From Anticarsia gemmatalis (taxonomy: Eukaryota > Arthropoda > Insecta > Lepidoptera > Erebidae): DNA of 64,000 nt. Each line of letters begins with the position of its first letter. The stretch's first letter is position 1. The position numbers and the translations under genes are program-made. The notes below the pieces were generated by a model. It was not told the DNA's origin and made no database searches. It saw only the letters and a list, made by a program, of their open reading frames with translations. Positions 1 through 12,873 of the stretch are shown here, one piece after another. The stretch lies in the NCBI RefSeq assembly GCF_050436995.1, contig NC_134747.1, positions 10,609,501-10,673,500 of the forward strand, given 5' to 3'.

Positions 1-3000
1 ACAGCGACAACTGCGGCACAGTTACCTCGTCTATTGTCTCAGGTCACTGTAGGGTTTTTGTCCACTTCTTCATCTTGAGTGAAAACTACCGTAAAAACTA
101 AATCCGTGTTTAGATAGTGTTTACATTCATTCTTGTCGTCTGTGTTCGTTTAGTATTGAATGTTTTTCATTTGCAATATCTACTTCCGTATGTAGGTATA
201 AGTACCATAACCATAATATGTGCAAAAAGTCAGCGCTCAAGTTGACCGGAATTGAGACTCATGAAAGTTTTATTATTGTATCCTTGAATTTCATGTAATA
301 TTTTCGGGTAAGCGGAAGATTGAATGCGGGCACTCAATTTTGCGAGTAAAGCCCATCTCTGCGGCGGTAGAGGAGCGCATATATTACGAGGGAAAGGCGT
401 GGACCATGAAATGGACATCGTCCATCGTTCTCCTGGGGCTCTCCGTCTAGCTCGATGCCTATAAATAAAGGCTTTTAAACTTTGTGGATATTTTAGGCAC
501 ATTTAAGGCACGCGAGACGTAAAATTATTTAACGAAGTAAATTGTAAATATTCAAAAGTTAAGTAATTAATAAATTCATCGGCGGGTTTTATGTAGTCTC
601 GCCGAATCGTAAAAGGCAATTAAATCGTGCTCCCGGAGCGCAATGCGAGCAACGTACTCGTGAATTAATTGGCTACTGAATTTCACGGGTAACACCTCCG
701 CCGGTGGAAACTGCGCAAACTGCCGGCAACAGGGAACATACCTACAATAACCTGTACGTAAATTTACTGACCGGAATCTATTCATACACAACTGTGTGTT
801 TGTTAACAATTTCGCAATTTGCCTTGCTTCTGTACCAGTACACGAAGTTTGAGGAACAAGTCATTAATTAAGCTATTTACTTTTTAGGACTATTATTTAG
901 ATTTTTTTTTTTCACAAATACTTAAATATTAACCATATATAAAGGCAAAATAAAGGCATTTAATAACTTATTTTGCAGGTAAACTAAGTTCTAAGAGAGT
1001 GACACTAGATCTGTTTACCTGCAAAGTAAATACAAATATGTGCAGAATGTCATAGATATTCACTTGAGACATAATAAACACGATTCCTAATGCCGATGTA
1101 CTATGAAACAAACATGACTCGTAATTGAAAAAGAAAACGGCATGTACGCTTTTCCACCTTCTTCGTAGTCGTGTATTGATAAGGTTGTATGTATTGTAGA
1201 GTAGCACGGGGATGTGACAGGGAGGCGGCGGGTGGGCGACAATAAGCCGAATGCGTAGGTATTTATATTTATCTCTATTCCAGATCATGGGAGTACTTTT
1301 TGCTCCATTTTCCCTTTTATTCAATTCGTTGCTCGTATTCTTAGGTTCATTATCAAATATTTTAGCCAGCGTTTCTTATCCGCGTAGGTTTTCACGTTCA
1401 AACAAAGAATGTTTATTATTTATCTTAAAACACTAGTGTGCAACGCCATAACATCTGACCATTATTAGAAGCTATGTGACTATCGTTGCGTTAAGATTAA
1501 TCAATATTAAGTAATCGTACATTAGGCACATAATTTTCGAGACAATTGACTGATTGAAATTGAACTGAATATGCATGCAAATCATTTCTGTTATAATATC
1601 ATCGCAGAAATAAGAGCTTAATTGTCTTTTGTGGTAAGAGGCTCGTTGCGTTCAAATTTCCATATAATCAGCGGCTCAAGGTGTTTTATTTGATTTCTCT
1701 CCAAAGAAAAACAGCTCGGTTAGATAGGTAAAAGTAAACAGGGTGGCTATTAACGAAGTCGAAAGTCCGGAACTGACTTAGATGGAGCGGCTCAATGCTC
1801 AGCGCCGGAGCGAGCCACCCCTGTCGCCGCGGGGTGATCGTCCCACCGTCGCCGCCTCTACAAATACACTATTAAGCCGGCACATAAGAAAACTTTGTCA
1901 AGTAAACAAACCACCAGAGTAAACTATTAAAGAAACTAACTGACTGCTACCAAATCATTCTTATCGAAATCGCATTTACAAAATGTTTTAATTCTTGAGA
2001 GCTCTGCTCCGACCGTTCGCAGAGCCGAGTTTCAAAATTATCAAAACCTATCTATTGGAGAAAGTGCGCGTTTGACATAGTCACACGTGAGTCGCTGTGT
2101 CATGATGCGTCTCGCGAGATTCATTATGATGACACACATACTTGGAAGCTATGCATTTAAAATGCCATTTACATCTCATTGAAAATCGATTTTCCCTTAA
2201 ATATGGAGGTTCATAAATAATTTTGTCATAAATATACCGTAGATTCGTTTGGAGCAGTGCCCTACAATACCGTTACTTGCATGTGAATTCTCGTACGTCT
2301 CTGTTGCTGTATTTATTTTACTACACGTTTATGTCATGATTTCTAGACTTAGAAGTTAGAATTGAAAATACTTATTTAATGTTTACTTTCCATAGTAATT
2401 AAGCAGAGTATTAGTAATTAGTAATACTTAAAAGTCGTGCATGTAGTAAGTACCTCTTGTTCGTGCTGTACGATGCCGTATCTGCGTTTACGACTCTTAA
2501 TAAGTGGGTCAATGTACGCGATGAGACAGTTTTCTACGATGCTTTGCAGACTGACTATCATCGTAGAAAATATTTTTTTTTTAAATGGGTACTTACCATT
2601 TTAGAAAAAATATCGGCCAATTAATCCTTTTAAACTGGTCACTTTATTTGAACACTGGCACTTTGTCGTTATTTCGTATTTAAATTTGATGGTTATCACG
2701 GAAGACTTGTCATTATTGGATCACAACAATTAGAACTTGGCCACTTTCAGTCTCAGGAACCGGTATAAGTCACAGATATACCGCAGTTACCGCAGTAGGT
2801 CCATGTCTGCGCGATGGTTGCGCTCGCGGCTGTCGTCGGCGTCGGACTGTTGGCCGGCACCGGAGCCCCCACCACAGCTTCCTGACCTACACCTAGTTGC
2901 TGGTGGCGCACCGGCTCCGGTAAACAAACGGTTCACCGACCGATTACACGACGAGTGTCTTGAAGATGCGGCTGTACTGGCGCTTGTCTTCTGCACGCCG

Positions 3001-4845
3001 CAACACGACTGCAGCCACACATTTGTAATTCAATGTGATAACGGTACTGAGAGCGTTCGCGCGTTTAGTTCTGTTCCCGTTGATTCTGGGTCGTGGCACA
3101 CTCGTTGAGGCTATAGCATTCAGAGTCCGATGGATGGCCGCAGGTGGGCCATGCGACGTGTTCTTAATAAAACCATAGATCGCGCCCTTACATTTGCACG
3201 GATCTAGAAACAAGCGCATGAAAGTAGAATATTTTTTATTGGGGGCTAAAGCAAACAGTCTGTAATTTGTATGACTCAATGCCTTTCTTTTCGAGAAAAT
3301 AAAATTGTCTATTTAAAATGTTGTTTAAAGTGAAAGTTAAACATGTTAGCTTGTTGTCTACGTGACAGTCGTTGTCTTATTAATGTAAAAAAGTACTTAT
3401 TTATGCTATTCGTGCATATCATTATGCAGATTGGTTAGTCTGCATGATAACTAAGCAATTATATTAAAGCTTCGATATCATTATCTATACGTGTAGCTAG
3501 CCATTTTATCTTTTATTATCTTAACTTATTTTATTCGTTAATGTTTTGCTATGTATCACTTGTAACAAATCCAAGGATAGCAAAGTTAATTGCGACGGGG
3601 GCTAACTCTTATAAAAGTAGGATGGGAGCGTAGGATGAGACGCGGATGATATTGACTTTCCGACTGTAGGCCTGTACCCCCACGTCGTTTTCACACATTC
3701 CTTCTGTAAATACTTATTGCACCTTTAGTTTTCCTTGTTTTATAGTTCCGGGATCGATGTTATTTTCAGTAATTTATACGACTGGCAGGCTTTATTGCGA
3801 AGAACTTTAGTTAATTTTTAATAATGATTTTTAAGATATTAACGCAAATATCGTCAGCAATTAATTATTCTTGAGAGTGCGTAATAGACGATAGTTAACC
3901 TTACTTACCGGAAGAAGACAAGGAATTAAATAAAAGTAAGTATATTTATTGCTAGAAATCGAAATGAATCATTTTTCGAAATTGGATAGGGACTTAAAAT
4001 ACATAAATTCGGGTGAATAAAATATTAATATATAAAGTTTGTTATACTTTTCTGGACCGGATATTTTTTATATTGTCGAATAATTCGCCATAGTCATATG
4101 TTTTACGAGTCATTGTAACTTCACTCATTTTTCTCTTAATGGATGTAGCAACTGAAAACCTACTTATTGCGGTTTTGTGGTACTTTGTATTGGTCATAAA
4201 AAGGCTCTTATGAGAAATCCTTATTAGTAGCACGTAATCGTTCGCCTTTGACCTTATTGTTATCGTTAATAGCAATCGGTATATGAACTTTGGCCGATAT
4301 TATTTGTATGACATATCAATTTGGTAGCCTAGCGATTTTGTTGACGTCAATGTAAAAGCATTGGCTACCTAGTTCATTACTGAGTACAATAAATCCGTGG
4401 AAAGCAATCAGTTTGTATATGACGTTAAAACTAATTAGGGAACGGTTTATAGTACAGCGACACGTGTATAGGATTATTGTGATAAATGTATTGGCATCTT
4501 TGTTATAACTTTAAAGGAATTGTAGTACATAACAAAATTTGATGATAGACTATAACAGCTTAAAACATCTCGTTATGAAAACAATGGACAACAAACTCCA
4601 GAAACGAAGAAGAACTGTATAAAAACTTCGATTGTCTATGCAATTATTATATAAATATTATGTAAGCATAGTTCCGCTTCAATGGGCAGTCAGCCATAGT
4701 AAACTATTATCGTATAAACAATACAATTAATTGTCACTATAATACTGGACGATAATAGTATGTTTATTTTTTCTGACGTAATGTCGATATTGTCCATTTC
4801 ATTAATGGTGAATACATTGTTTACCCAATTATCTATTGTTAACAG
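1..4845. other. Non-coding stretch, probably intron of the Rab3GAP1-like gene
   Basis: No convincing exon was found on either strand. The Rab3GAP1-like exon at 4846 corresponds to the middle of the protein, so this stretch is most simply a long intron, with the first half of the gene to the left of the window. Two GC-rich patches stand out from AT-rich surroundings: about 1780-1860, and 2790-3110, which is open on the plus strand for 123 codons but resembles no family I know. At the extreme left edge, bases 1-42 are open and followed by a possible GT donor, but this is too short to call. Confidence 0.4.
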
Positions 4846-6199
4846 AATAGCAGAAGGGACGCCAAACGCCCGAACATGCTTGCTGCATCAAAAGTTGCAA
4901 CTTCTCAATTGTTGTATAAAACGAGCTCTGGAGGGTAGCGGCAGCCTGGCGGGTAATTCTTCTGAAGATGAGTTTTTTGACTGTTCCGAGGGAGAAACTG
5001 AAGAACAATTACCGTGGGATCGGCCAGCCGGACGACTCAGTCGGTTTGGTGACGCTAACATGAAAAACGGAGCGCCTCTCTACGTTCCTCGTACACAGGT
5101 ATGTATTTGGAAAAATTATAGGATCAATAATTTTTCAATAAACAAAGGCAAGGTCTATAATCTCCTCATATTTCGCAAAATATTATCCAATGAACCTACT
5201 ATGAGAGAGCTTAAATTCCAGACTGCTATCGAGAACATCAAAAATGCTAAAGACTAGTTTGGGTAATATCAATAACTGTGAATGATGTGTATTTAGGTTA
5301 TATCGTAGAAAGTTATCAACAACCGGTGGATATAACTGTTGATTAATGGAATATATTAGAATTTTATTACTACGGTTTATGTGAATGAGATATGTAGGTA
5401 TATTTAGTCGTTTGCATAATTTCTATCTTGTATTTAGGACCCGGCGCCGAAGACTGAGGATCAACTGGAAGAGGATGCAGAGTTGATGGTGCGCCTCGGT
5501 GATGACGCTAAAGCGTCCGAACTTCGTGCAAGAATGATGAGCGCTTCGCTTCTTTCTGATATGGAGGCGTTCAAAGCTGCTAATCCTGGGGCGGAGCTGT
5601 GCGACTTTGTCCGCTGGTACTCACCGCGGGACTGGAAGCCAGACGATGGTGGTTCGTTGGGTGATCGAATGCTTCTTCCCGGTAATCCTTGGGTCGAAGC
5701 ATGGGAAGTAGCGCGGCCAGTTCCTGCGTCGAGACAGAGAAGGTTGTTTGATGAGACTCGAGAGGCAGAGCAAGTATTACATTTTCTACGATCGAGGTCG
5801 GTCAGCGCCGTCGCTGAGCTTTTGTTGCCGGCTATCCTTCGTGCAGGAGCCGCAAAGGCGCACGAAGAGGGTGCAACTTGCACAACATCCACCGTGGGAG
5901 GGGTCGATACGCGACGGACTTTCGAAATAGCAGCGCGCGAGCTTTACGAGACGGAAAGGGAAGTGTGCAGGTCGCTCTGCGTTCGCACCGTGCTCGGACC
6001 TAGTCCGGAAGGGAAGCCTCTGGATGTGGCCGGAAGGAGCAGGCTATTAAATATTGCCGGAGGAGTGCTGCCGGCCCCGGCGCGGCGCGAGTTCACGCTG
6101 CGTGTGCGGGACGCGGTGGCGCCGCAGGTGATGCGCGCCGCGCTCTCCGCCGACATGACGCTCGTGGGCGCCTTCACGGAGCGCATCGTGTGCTTGTAG
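4846..6199 (+). CDS. Rab3GAP1: Rab3 GTPase-activating protein catalytic subunit, C-terminal part
   Basis: Catalytic subunit of the Rab3GAP heterodimer, which stimulates GTP hydrolysis by Rab3 and in other animals also acts on Rab18 in exocytosis, autophagy and ER organisation. Two exons are seen: 4846 (or 4854) to 5098, then 5438 to 6199 ending in TAG. They join in phase 0. The first encodes the family-typical EGTPNARTCLLHQKLQ block and an acidic SEDEFFDC segment. The second starts DPAPKTEDQLEEDAELM and contains LLSDMEAFKAANPG and FVRWYSPRDW, hallmarks of the conserved Rab3GAP catalytic region. The arginine proposed as the catalytic finger lies N-terminal to this part and is not in the window. 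About 337 of the usual 900-1000 residues are present. The acceptor choice between 4845 and 4853 is uncertain. The reading frame is open from 4760, but the bases before 4846 look intronic. Family assignment is from remembered motifs and is strong. Confidence 0.93.
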
Positions 6200-6274
6200 C
6201 AGTGCCTGCGAGTGGCGCGGAGGTCGCGCCGTCCCGACCGACCTGCACCTAATGCTTTACCTGCAACTGTGTAC

Positions 6275-6280
6275 AATAAA
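6275..6280 (+). terminator. PolyA signal of the Rab3GAP1-like gene
   Basis: AATAAA 76 bases after the TAG stop, following a short 3' UTR. This is the only canonical hexamer close to the stop in the right orientation, so the transcript probably ends near 6295. Confidence 0.7.
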
Positions 6281-7639
6281 ACCTCATGAACAAATTATGT
6301 GTTGACGGTATGTATGTAAGTAAATAAATTGTTGAATTAGTCTGTAGGTAAAATAATTTATGGCATGTTCAGATCTAAATACTCAAGCATGTCAATTTAA
6401 GATCTTATGGGTCAGCATCACGGCTTATGGATCAGTATCGGATAACCTATCCGATAGATTAAGTGACAGCCGATGTATAAGAGCAAACTGTCAAAATTCC
6501 ACATGATAAACTAACCGATGCGTGGAGGTAAAACCGGCGCATCGCCTTGTGCTGATAGACTATCCGATAAGTATATCTATTATGACAGCAAATTTACAAA
6601 AAATCTTGTCATAATTCTCCTTTTGACGTTACCGATGCTTATCCAAAGGTAGTGAGGCGGGCCGATTAATTGTTATAACAAACATAAATATTGTTATCCT
6701 TTATCTACATTCTGTCTTTGCATTTTCTTAACAAAGTTACTTTATACACTTATAAATAAATTACATTTATTATCTGAATGATTATGTTGTTAGTTTATAT
6801 AATATTTTATATGGGTTCATGAAATACAGGCGCTTCTAAACTAGATGGATTTCTTTCAACCTTCACTTGACTTTCCCTCACTCCTTGAATTGTACATATT
6901 AATTTTATGTGTAAAACTTTACTTAGTAGCAATAATTCCTCGACTCTCACTTTCTTCCTTTTGAAAATGAAACCAACTTACTAATAAATACATGAAACTT
7001 CCTTGTATGTGTTCTATACATATAACAAAAAATATTTAGAGACTAATACGTTTTGAGCAAGAGCTATTAAGGAGCTGGCTCGCTAACTTGATTCATTCAC
7101 TACACAACTGCAATATTCATTATGTAAACGTAGCGCTGAACTTGAACCTGCTACAACGATGTAAATGTCAATGGATGCGGCGAGAACACCCCTTCTACTT
7201 ATTTTAAGTGACCCTCCATTTTGTCGAACATTAAGTAAACTCTCTGTATCTCCTATGAATAGTGATATTATAGACATTAAGTATAGCAAAGCATACTATA
7301 CATATACATGATATTTATTTATTTATTTATTCTGCACTTTTGGTAAAAAGTCTCAATACCTTCATTGTTAGTCAAAAGTCACAAGATTTCTACGCAATAC
7401 AGAAGAAGAATGGTGTACTCTACCACAGCTTTATTACGTCGTAAGTCAGTAAACGATGGGGCTCAAGTGTCTCAGAGACCGCCTTGCTATCAAGAGATCA
7501 GTTTCCCTTTTTGTTTTATGAGTGTCTCGCAGGGAATAATGAAATACGACAGAATAAGTCCACACCGCGATACTTGAGTGCGAATAGGTGACGTCATATT
7601 TATGATTTTTGTTCTATCAGTGAGCACTTATTGCGATTC
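6281..7639. other. Intergenic, AT-rich, no gene seen
   Basis: No supported coding exon. The part from about 6400 to 6660 contains a short palindrome at 6439-6457 (atcggata, 3-nt spacer, tatccgat) and a related gactatccgataag further on, which looks like a degraded short transposon. A run of ATTT units lies at 7314-7331. Confidence 0.4.
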
Positions 7640-7900
7640 GCGCCGCGTTAAACTCGGCGACGGCGATAACAGCGCGTACGCTGCTTATTGCTATACGTAT
7701 AGCGCAGGTACGCATGTTGTCCGTGTGTGAGCGAGTAATGTAGCGGTGGCAGTGTGGCGGCGGAGGCAGGCGTGGGCGGCGCGCGGTACGCATGCGCGCG
7801 ACACCCGCGCGGCACGGCCGGGAGCCTCGCGAGATGCCTCAGTGGCGCGGCGGGACGCCCGGTCGATTCCAGGGCGCGCGCAAACACTCGCCTCTCAACA
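7640..7900. promoter_or_regulatory. GC-rich, promoter-like island
   Basis: A sharp island of GC and CpG in an AT-rich background. It contains an NRF1/Ewg-like core (gcatgcgcgc, near 7790-7800) and several ggcggcg runs. No open frame in it resembles a protein. It lies 430-690 bp upstream of a short ATG exon with a good donor at 8330-8365 on the plus strand, so I infer a promoter and 5' leader for a gene read to the right. A minus-strand gene is equally possible from the island alone. Confidence 0.4.
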
Positions 7901-8329
7901 CCGAATAAACCGTCAATTTCATTGAAAATATAAATCACTATCACGACGATATTCTGATTCGGTTACGGTGTTTATCGTCCAGGTTCACTTTCATTTCGTA
8001 TCGTTCATTGATTATGTTACAGATATTACCGAATTTCATTCGTTTACATACATCTTCCAAAAATCATGAAACGTAGCTGGACATCTGCTTTCATGTGATT
8101 ATTAATTACACGCACAAAAAAGTGTATAAGTGATTCAATAAATGTTAAATAATACTAGTCATATTATCCATCTCCGAGAAAGGTAATAATAATAAATCAG
8201 TGTTATTGTTGTGAATAATTATGAAACCGTTATGAAAAATAATAAATATATATCGTTACATGAATAACAAGTGCACAAATCTATTATAAACTGTGTTGTG
8301 TATTCGTAAATAAATGAAGAAATCTTATA

Positions 8330-8365
8330 ATGGTTGGCGAATTAGTATCTTTGGGATTACTTAAG
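8330..8365 (+). CDS. Candidate first coding exon of an unidentified gene
   Basis: ATG at 8330 opens 12 codons (MVGELVSLGLLK) that run directly into GTGAGC, a good donor, at 8366, in phase 0. The GC-rich island about 500 bp upstream gives a plausible promoter. I do not recognise the peptide and could not find the next exon. It does not join in frame to the GPCR start exon at 35004: the in-phase acceptors just upstream of that exon lead to a stop. If real, its partner exon lies beyond a long intron, possibly past the GH1 cluster. It could also be a chance ATG in a 5' UTR exon. Confidence 0.3.
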
Positions 8366-11300
8366 GTGAGCATGCCATTTTTTATTAAGTATCTTAGACG
8401 TGAAAATGGTTCCTTTTTCGTACGAAAATCTTTAAATGTCGTTTGGGGTGAAACTCCATTTAAATTAATGTGACGAATGAATAATAAAATGTTTCGACAA
8501 AAACCCTAGTCAGAGTGGATAATTTCAGTGCCCAAGAGAGCCGTGAATCTGGCTTGTATGTCCTGACACCGCTCGCCCGGCCGAATGAGATCCATTATCG
8601 AGTTAGGGGCGACAAATATTGGCAATTCAATAATAGTAGCCGCACATGCATATTGTATTACAGTACGTATATGTACCATCGTTGTCAATATAAATAGATT
8701 TGGGTACTTTAACTTATTCTTTACTACAGATTTTCTGTCGCTGATGTTCGATCGAAATACAAAACGATGGTAACCTCTGAAAGTAGATATCTCTGGCAAC
8801 AAAAAGATAAACATTCTGCGCATTTAAATTTTAATTTAAAATGTCTAAGTAGGTTAGATAATGTATGATGTCGATCGTTATGAGAATCTCTAAAATTAAA
8901 CACTTGTTACAACTACTCTATGTAAAAATTAAACAATAATTACTAAATGTTTAGCAAGTGATTGATGTTTGTTTATGTTATGCCGTAAAGGGGAATGCAG
9001 TTACAAACAGTAGCGTGTGGCAGTACCTTAGGTTGTTATTAATTATTATGGGTTATTGTTCTCGACCCCGTTTAGCAGCAGGTGTCTTAGCTATCAGCCT
9101 TGGTTATGTGAAGCATGCGCGTATGTTAAATGGAGCGATGCTGGTGTCCTCCATGTCCACTGAATGGTTCTGAGCCTCTGAAGCTATTATAAATAGGCAT
9201 ACCATTATACAGTGTCCGCTCGACTGGACAGTGAATAGACTTGCCGCCTATCTAGTTTGTCTTGGGGAAATAAGTTTCTAAAGGTGATTGAAAACGATGT
9301 CGACGGCCACACTATATTACCCACACTGATTTTATATGTATACGGGAAGGAATATCTTAATACTGACATTTTCTTAAAATAAAAAACAAAGAGTTGTCAT
9401 TGATACCTAAAAGCGGTTAAAATAACGTCGGCAGCAATGACATTGAAGGAATATTTGTGTCAATCTTAACAGGAATACAATAGATATCTCACATAACTAG
9501 GTCTCTACATTGGCACTAATAAATATAATTGAGGAAAGAAGCCATCGGAATGAGCAGCTCAATTAAATTTTGAATGGTTTCCTCTTCTGTAACTACGTCG
9601 ATCTTACTAATTTTATTATTATTGTTTTTATAGAAGACGATTTCTAGACGTACTACATAATTCATCACAGTTCATTACATCAATTAAATCAATTTGTTTT
9701 GTTTGTACTTGTGTACGTAATTGCGGATATCTGAATTCAAAACAGTTCATATGACGACTAAATTGGATATGATTAATTTCGCATTAGCGATTTCTCCAAG
9801 TCATTTAGTTAGTGCGGCATCATGACCGATTGCTTCGGTCACAATTTCATGTGTGACCTTTTAGTTGGTAGTATAAGCGAGGAGAGAGCTTCTAGCTGTT
9901 GCTGGACGTTTTGTTTTATAGCCTTGTAGGTCCCTATTTGTTTTACGATTACCTAGAATCCTACATGATGTTGGACATGAAACTCGCAGCGTTTCTAGCG
10001 TGGTCAGGATACAAAAAAATTAAAGTCATTGACTAAACTATAATGTAAGTATTAGAATTTAACGATCATAAAAGGAAATTCGGAAGAAAACTGTAGAGGA
10101 AGATTTAAAGAAGAAAATAATGCAGTATTACTTCGTATGAGACTACAAAGTCAAAATTAGCTTTGAAGTCCCTCCAAGCTAGAAGTGCACAAGTGTGCAC
10201 CTCCTTACAATTCCCTTGTGATTAAAGGTGCTCTTTGACTTCAAAGCTGTATAACCTGCTAACTAGCGCAAACTTCACTTTTAGTAGTCACAGTTTTCGT
10301 TCAAAAGCCTTTGCTTACCAGGTACAATCAAATGATGTTAGAGCTTCGACGTGTGCTCTTTTACACCAGCAACAGCATCTAAACATACTGATGTTTATTA
10401 TAAGACTTGATTTAACATCGCTATCAAGACATAATATAAATCAATCAGTCAGCAATTTTCTGTCATATACATACGTTTAATTGCTCCAGGTTTGAATACT
10501 GAAGATATTGCATTTGATCACCTGATCGATCGGCTCATAAACGCGTCGTTTACCACGTTTTCAACCGATATGAATATGAATGCGTTCTCTTTGATGTTTC
10601 AAATATATAAGGTTTATAATGTAAACAAACCGCAGTTGTACGCTTGCGGCAACTGATCGCAGCGATGTGTTGTTCAGAACGGGTAATTTACGATTGCATA
10701 TAAAAATATAGCTCTACGCTGTCCAGGTGGCTACATATGTGTCAAGAATGCAAGGCTCAGCGTTCACCGTAAATCCTTATATATTTCGCTGAATACTATA
10801 TATTTAGAAAATTGCCACTGTTTTGTTGGTTAAAAATGTTTGAAAGTTTAACATAATAGTAGGTTATGATTGATCTTTAACAACAACTACGAAAATGAAC
10901 TAGCTACCCGGAATTGTGGAATGTAAACAAACTCAAAACTTGTAGAAAATATGAGATAGACGTGTAACCCAGATATTAATTTTAGGAGATAAACCGATGC
11001 GTTCAGTTTATCGAGGTCGTACGATAATATCGGCAGTTTGAGAAGAGGGATAACAAATTTAGTTTCCGATATTTGACTATTTAGTGTATAATATAATAAT
11101 TATTGTGATATAGGTGTTTACATGTGTTATCCGACAAGTTGATTGTTTGCATGCCGTGAATACACAACTCCCCTTCAGAAGCTATTGGCAGCCGGCCAAG
11201 GATTGTTCCGCGACATAAATTATACATCGATACTTTACTATCATTGGAAGAATTAATGAGCGTATGTAACTGTCCTTGTATTACATTCCAACACAAACAA

Positions 11301-11980
11301 ATGTTAAGGAAAATCTGTACCTGTTTATTATTTTTTTAAACTTGCTCACAAACCTATAAATTTTGGTAAAAGCTTATGGAATGTACTTAGTTGTATTTTT
11401 ACAATAAAAATCTACATTTTCCGAATATCCAGTAAGTAGTGATTGGACACTTTTTGTTTCGTATTGTATTGGTGAACCACTTTCTGAACAATGGTGGTGA
11501 CACTCGAGTTTTTTTAAGGAATTAACAAGACGCCCTCGATATAAGTGGTCTGCAGAGCTTTCAGCCCTTTATTCATTATGGAGAGGAAGGATAATGAGCG
11601 GCTCTGTTCCTTCAAGTTGATGGAAGATTGGTCACATCGCCTAAATGTCACTTTACAATACCTACTACTTACCAAATTACTATTAACAAAATATCATTCA
11701 CCCGAGAGAGAAATATGAAAATTAACTTATGTTTTTCATGATATCATGGTCACTTAGAACATTAAGTACCTATGCAGTTCAGTCTCAGCAGTTAGAAATG
11801 TCTGATTCATGTTTATACGAGGATTGTGTAAATAATGAGGACAATGAGAGTATCCTACTATGTTCTGCATTGTCTGCGTGAGAATAGGCTTGTAGAAGGG
11901 TTAATCGAGTCTGTCATGTAAAAATTGAGCGTGGAAAAAGAAAATGTGTTTTAAAAAAAGGGAACGGTATCAGTGTAGTG

Positions 11981-12043
11981 TATAAAAAGTGCTCGAGCGC
12001 TCTGGAAAAGTGCAATCAGCTGTGTGCTCCCGCCGCCGTTGCG
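11981..12043 (+). promoter_or_regulatory. Candidate TATA promoter with short 5' exon
   Basis: TATAAAAA at 11981-11988 is followed about 30 bp later by atcagct, close to the arthropod initiator, then by a GC-rich stretch ending in GTGAGC at 12044, a good splice donor. The spacing fits a core promoter with a non-coding first exon of about 30 nt. No downstream exon was tied to it; all parts could be coincidental. Confidence 0.25.
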
Positions 12044-12744
12044 GTGAGCATTTAAGACTTAGGTAGGTAGTACGTAGGTACTATTTCATACACTATACAG
12101 TTTTATTGCTTTAGTAACTTATAGAATATTTCGGTGTTGTTTTGAAGCAGGTTTATTGCTATATTGATCTGTGTAAAATAAGGATTTTTTTTTATTCACT
12201 AAACTTTGTAATTTGTATGATTTTCCTATATTTTGTATACCTAGTTACAAGATTCCTATATTTATGTTTGCGTACCTATGAATTAGGAAAACTGAGTACT
12301 TACGCTACAACGTTAACAAGGCAATTAGATTGTTATGTTAAATATTTAAACAACCTACCTATCAATTTTGTAAACTAAAAATAAAAAGTTTGTTTCAAAC
12401 GTTATTGTTGTGTAGAGAATCTACAGTATTGTACAGCTATCATTACGCGTATCTGTATTTATTGAGTTATACCGCAGTTCCTACGCTATTATTGGTTCTG
12501 CTTGAATGATCTGTAAGCGTGTTGTGCGATCATATTTGCTTTTTACTTAATCACTTGTTATATTGAATCATAGAGTCTGCTCTACAATATTGCTCTCACC
12601 GGAAATCGCTGAGTTATAGTCTATTTTATAAAGGAACTTGTTACTACTTCTTTATAAATGAAAATAAGGTTGGGCGGATAATATCTCAAAATCTTTAGTA
12701 ACACTGGTTTCGTACAAAATAAAATGTCGGTAAAGATACCTATA

Positions 12745-12873
12745 GTCACCTTAGGGACGAGGTTCGAACGCCGAGAAAGATTGGAAATGCCACAAAATCA
12801 CACGAGCGATCAAACAAGATCTCCGAAAATTCATTGGGAAACCCTTTTGTTGGCTTCATGGAACTACGTATAA
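12745..12873 (+). repeat. Dispersed repeat, copy 1
   Basis: Related to 17944-18074. Shared blocks are ggacgagg.tcgaacgcc, ggaaatg, cacgagcga.caaac and catg.aactacgtat, in the same order and spacing. The copies are clearly diverged, so this is an old interspersed element of unknown family. Confidence 0.6.

Noticed and set aside
1..42. Tail of a coding exon at the left edge
   Set aside because: A short open stretch followed by GT, but no family match, no visible acceptor, and more than one frame open.
9827..9845. Bacterial-type terminator hairpin (tgaccga...tcggtca)
   Set aside because: Very small stem in a eukaryotic intergenic stretch with no adjacent gene; no meaning can be supported.
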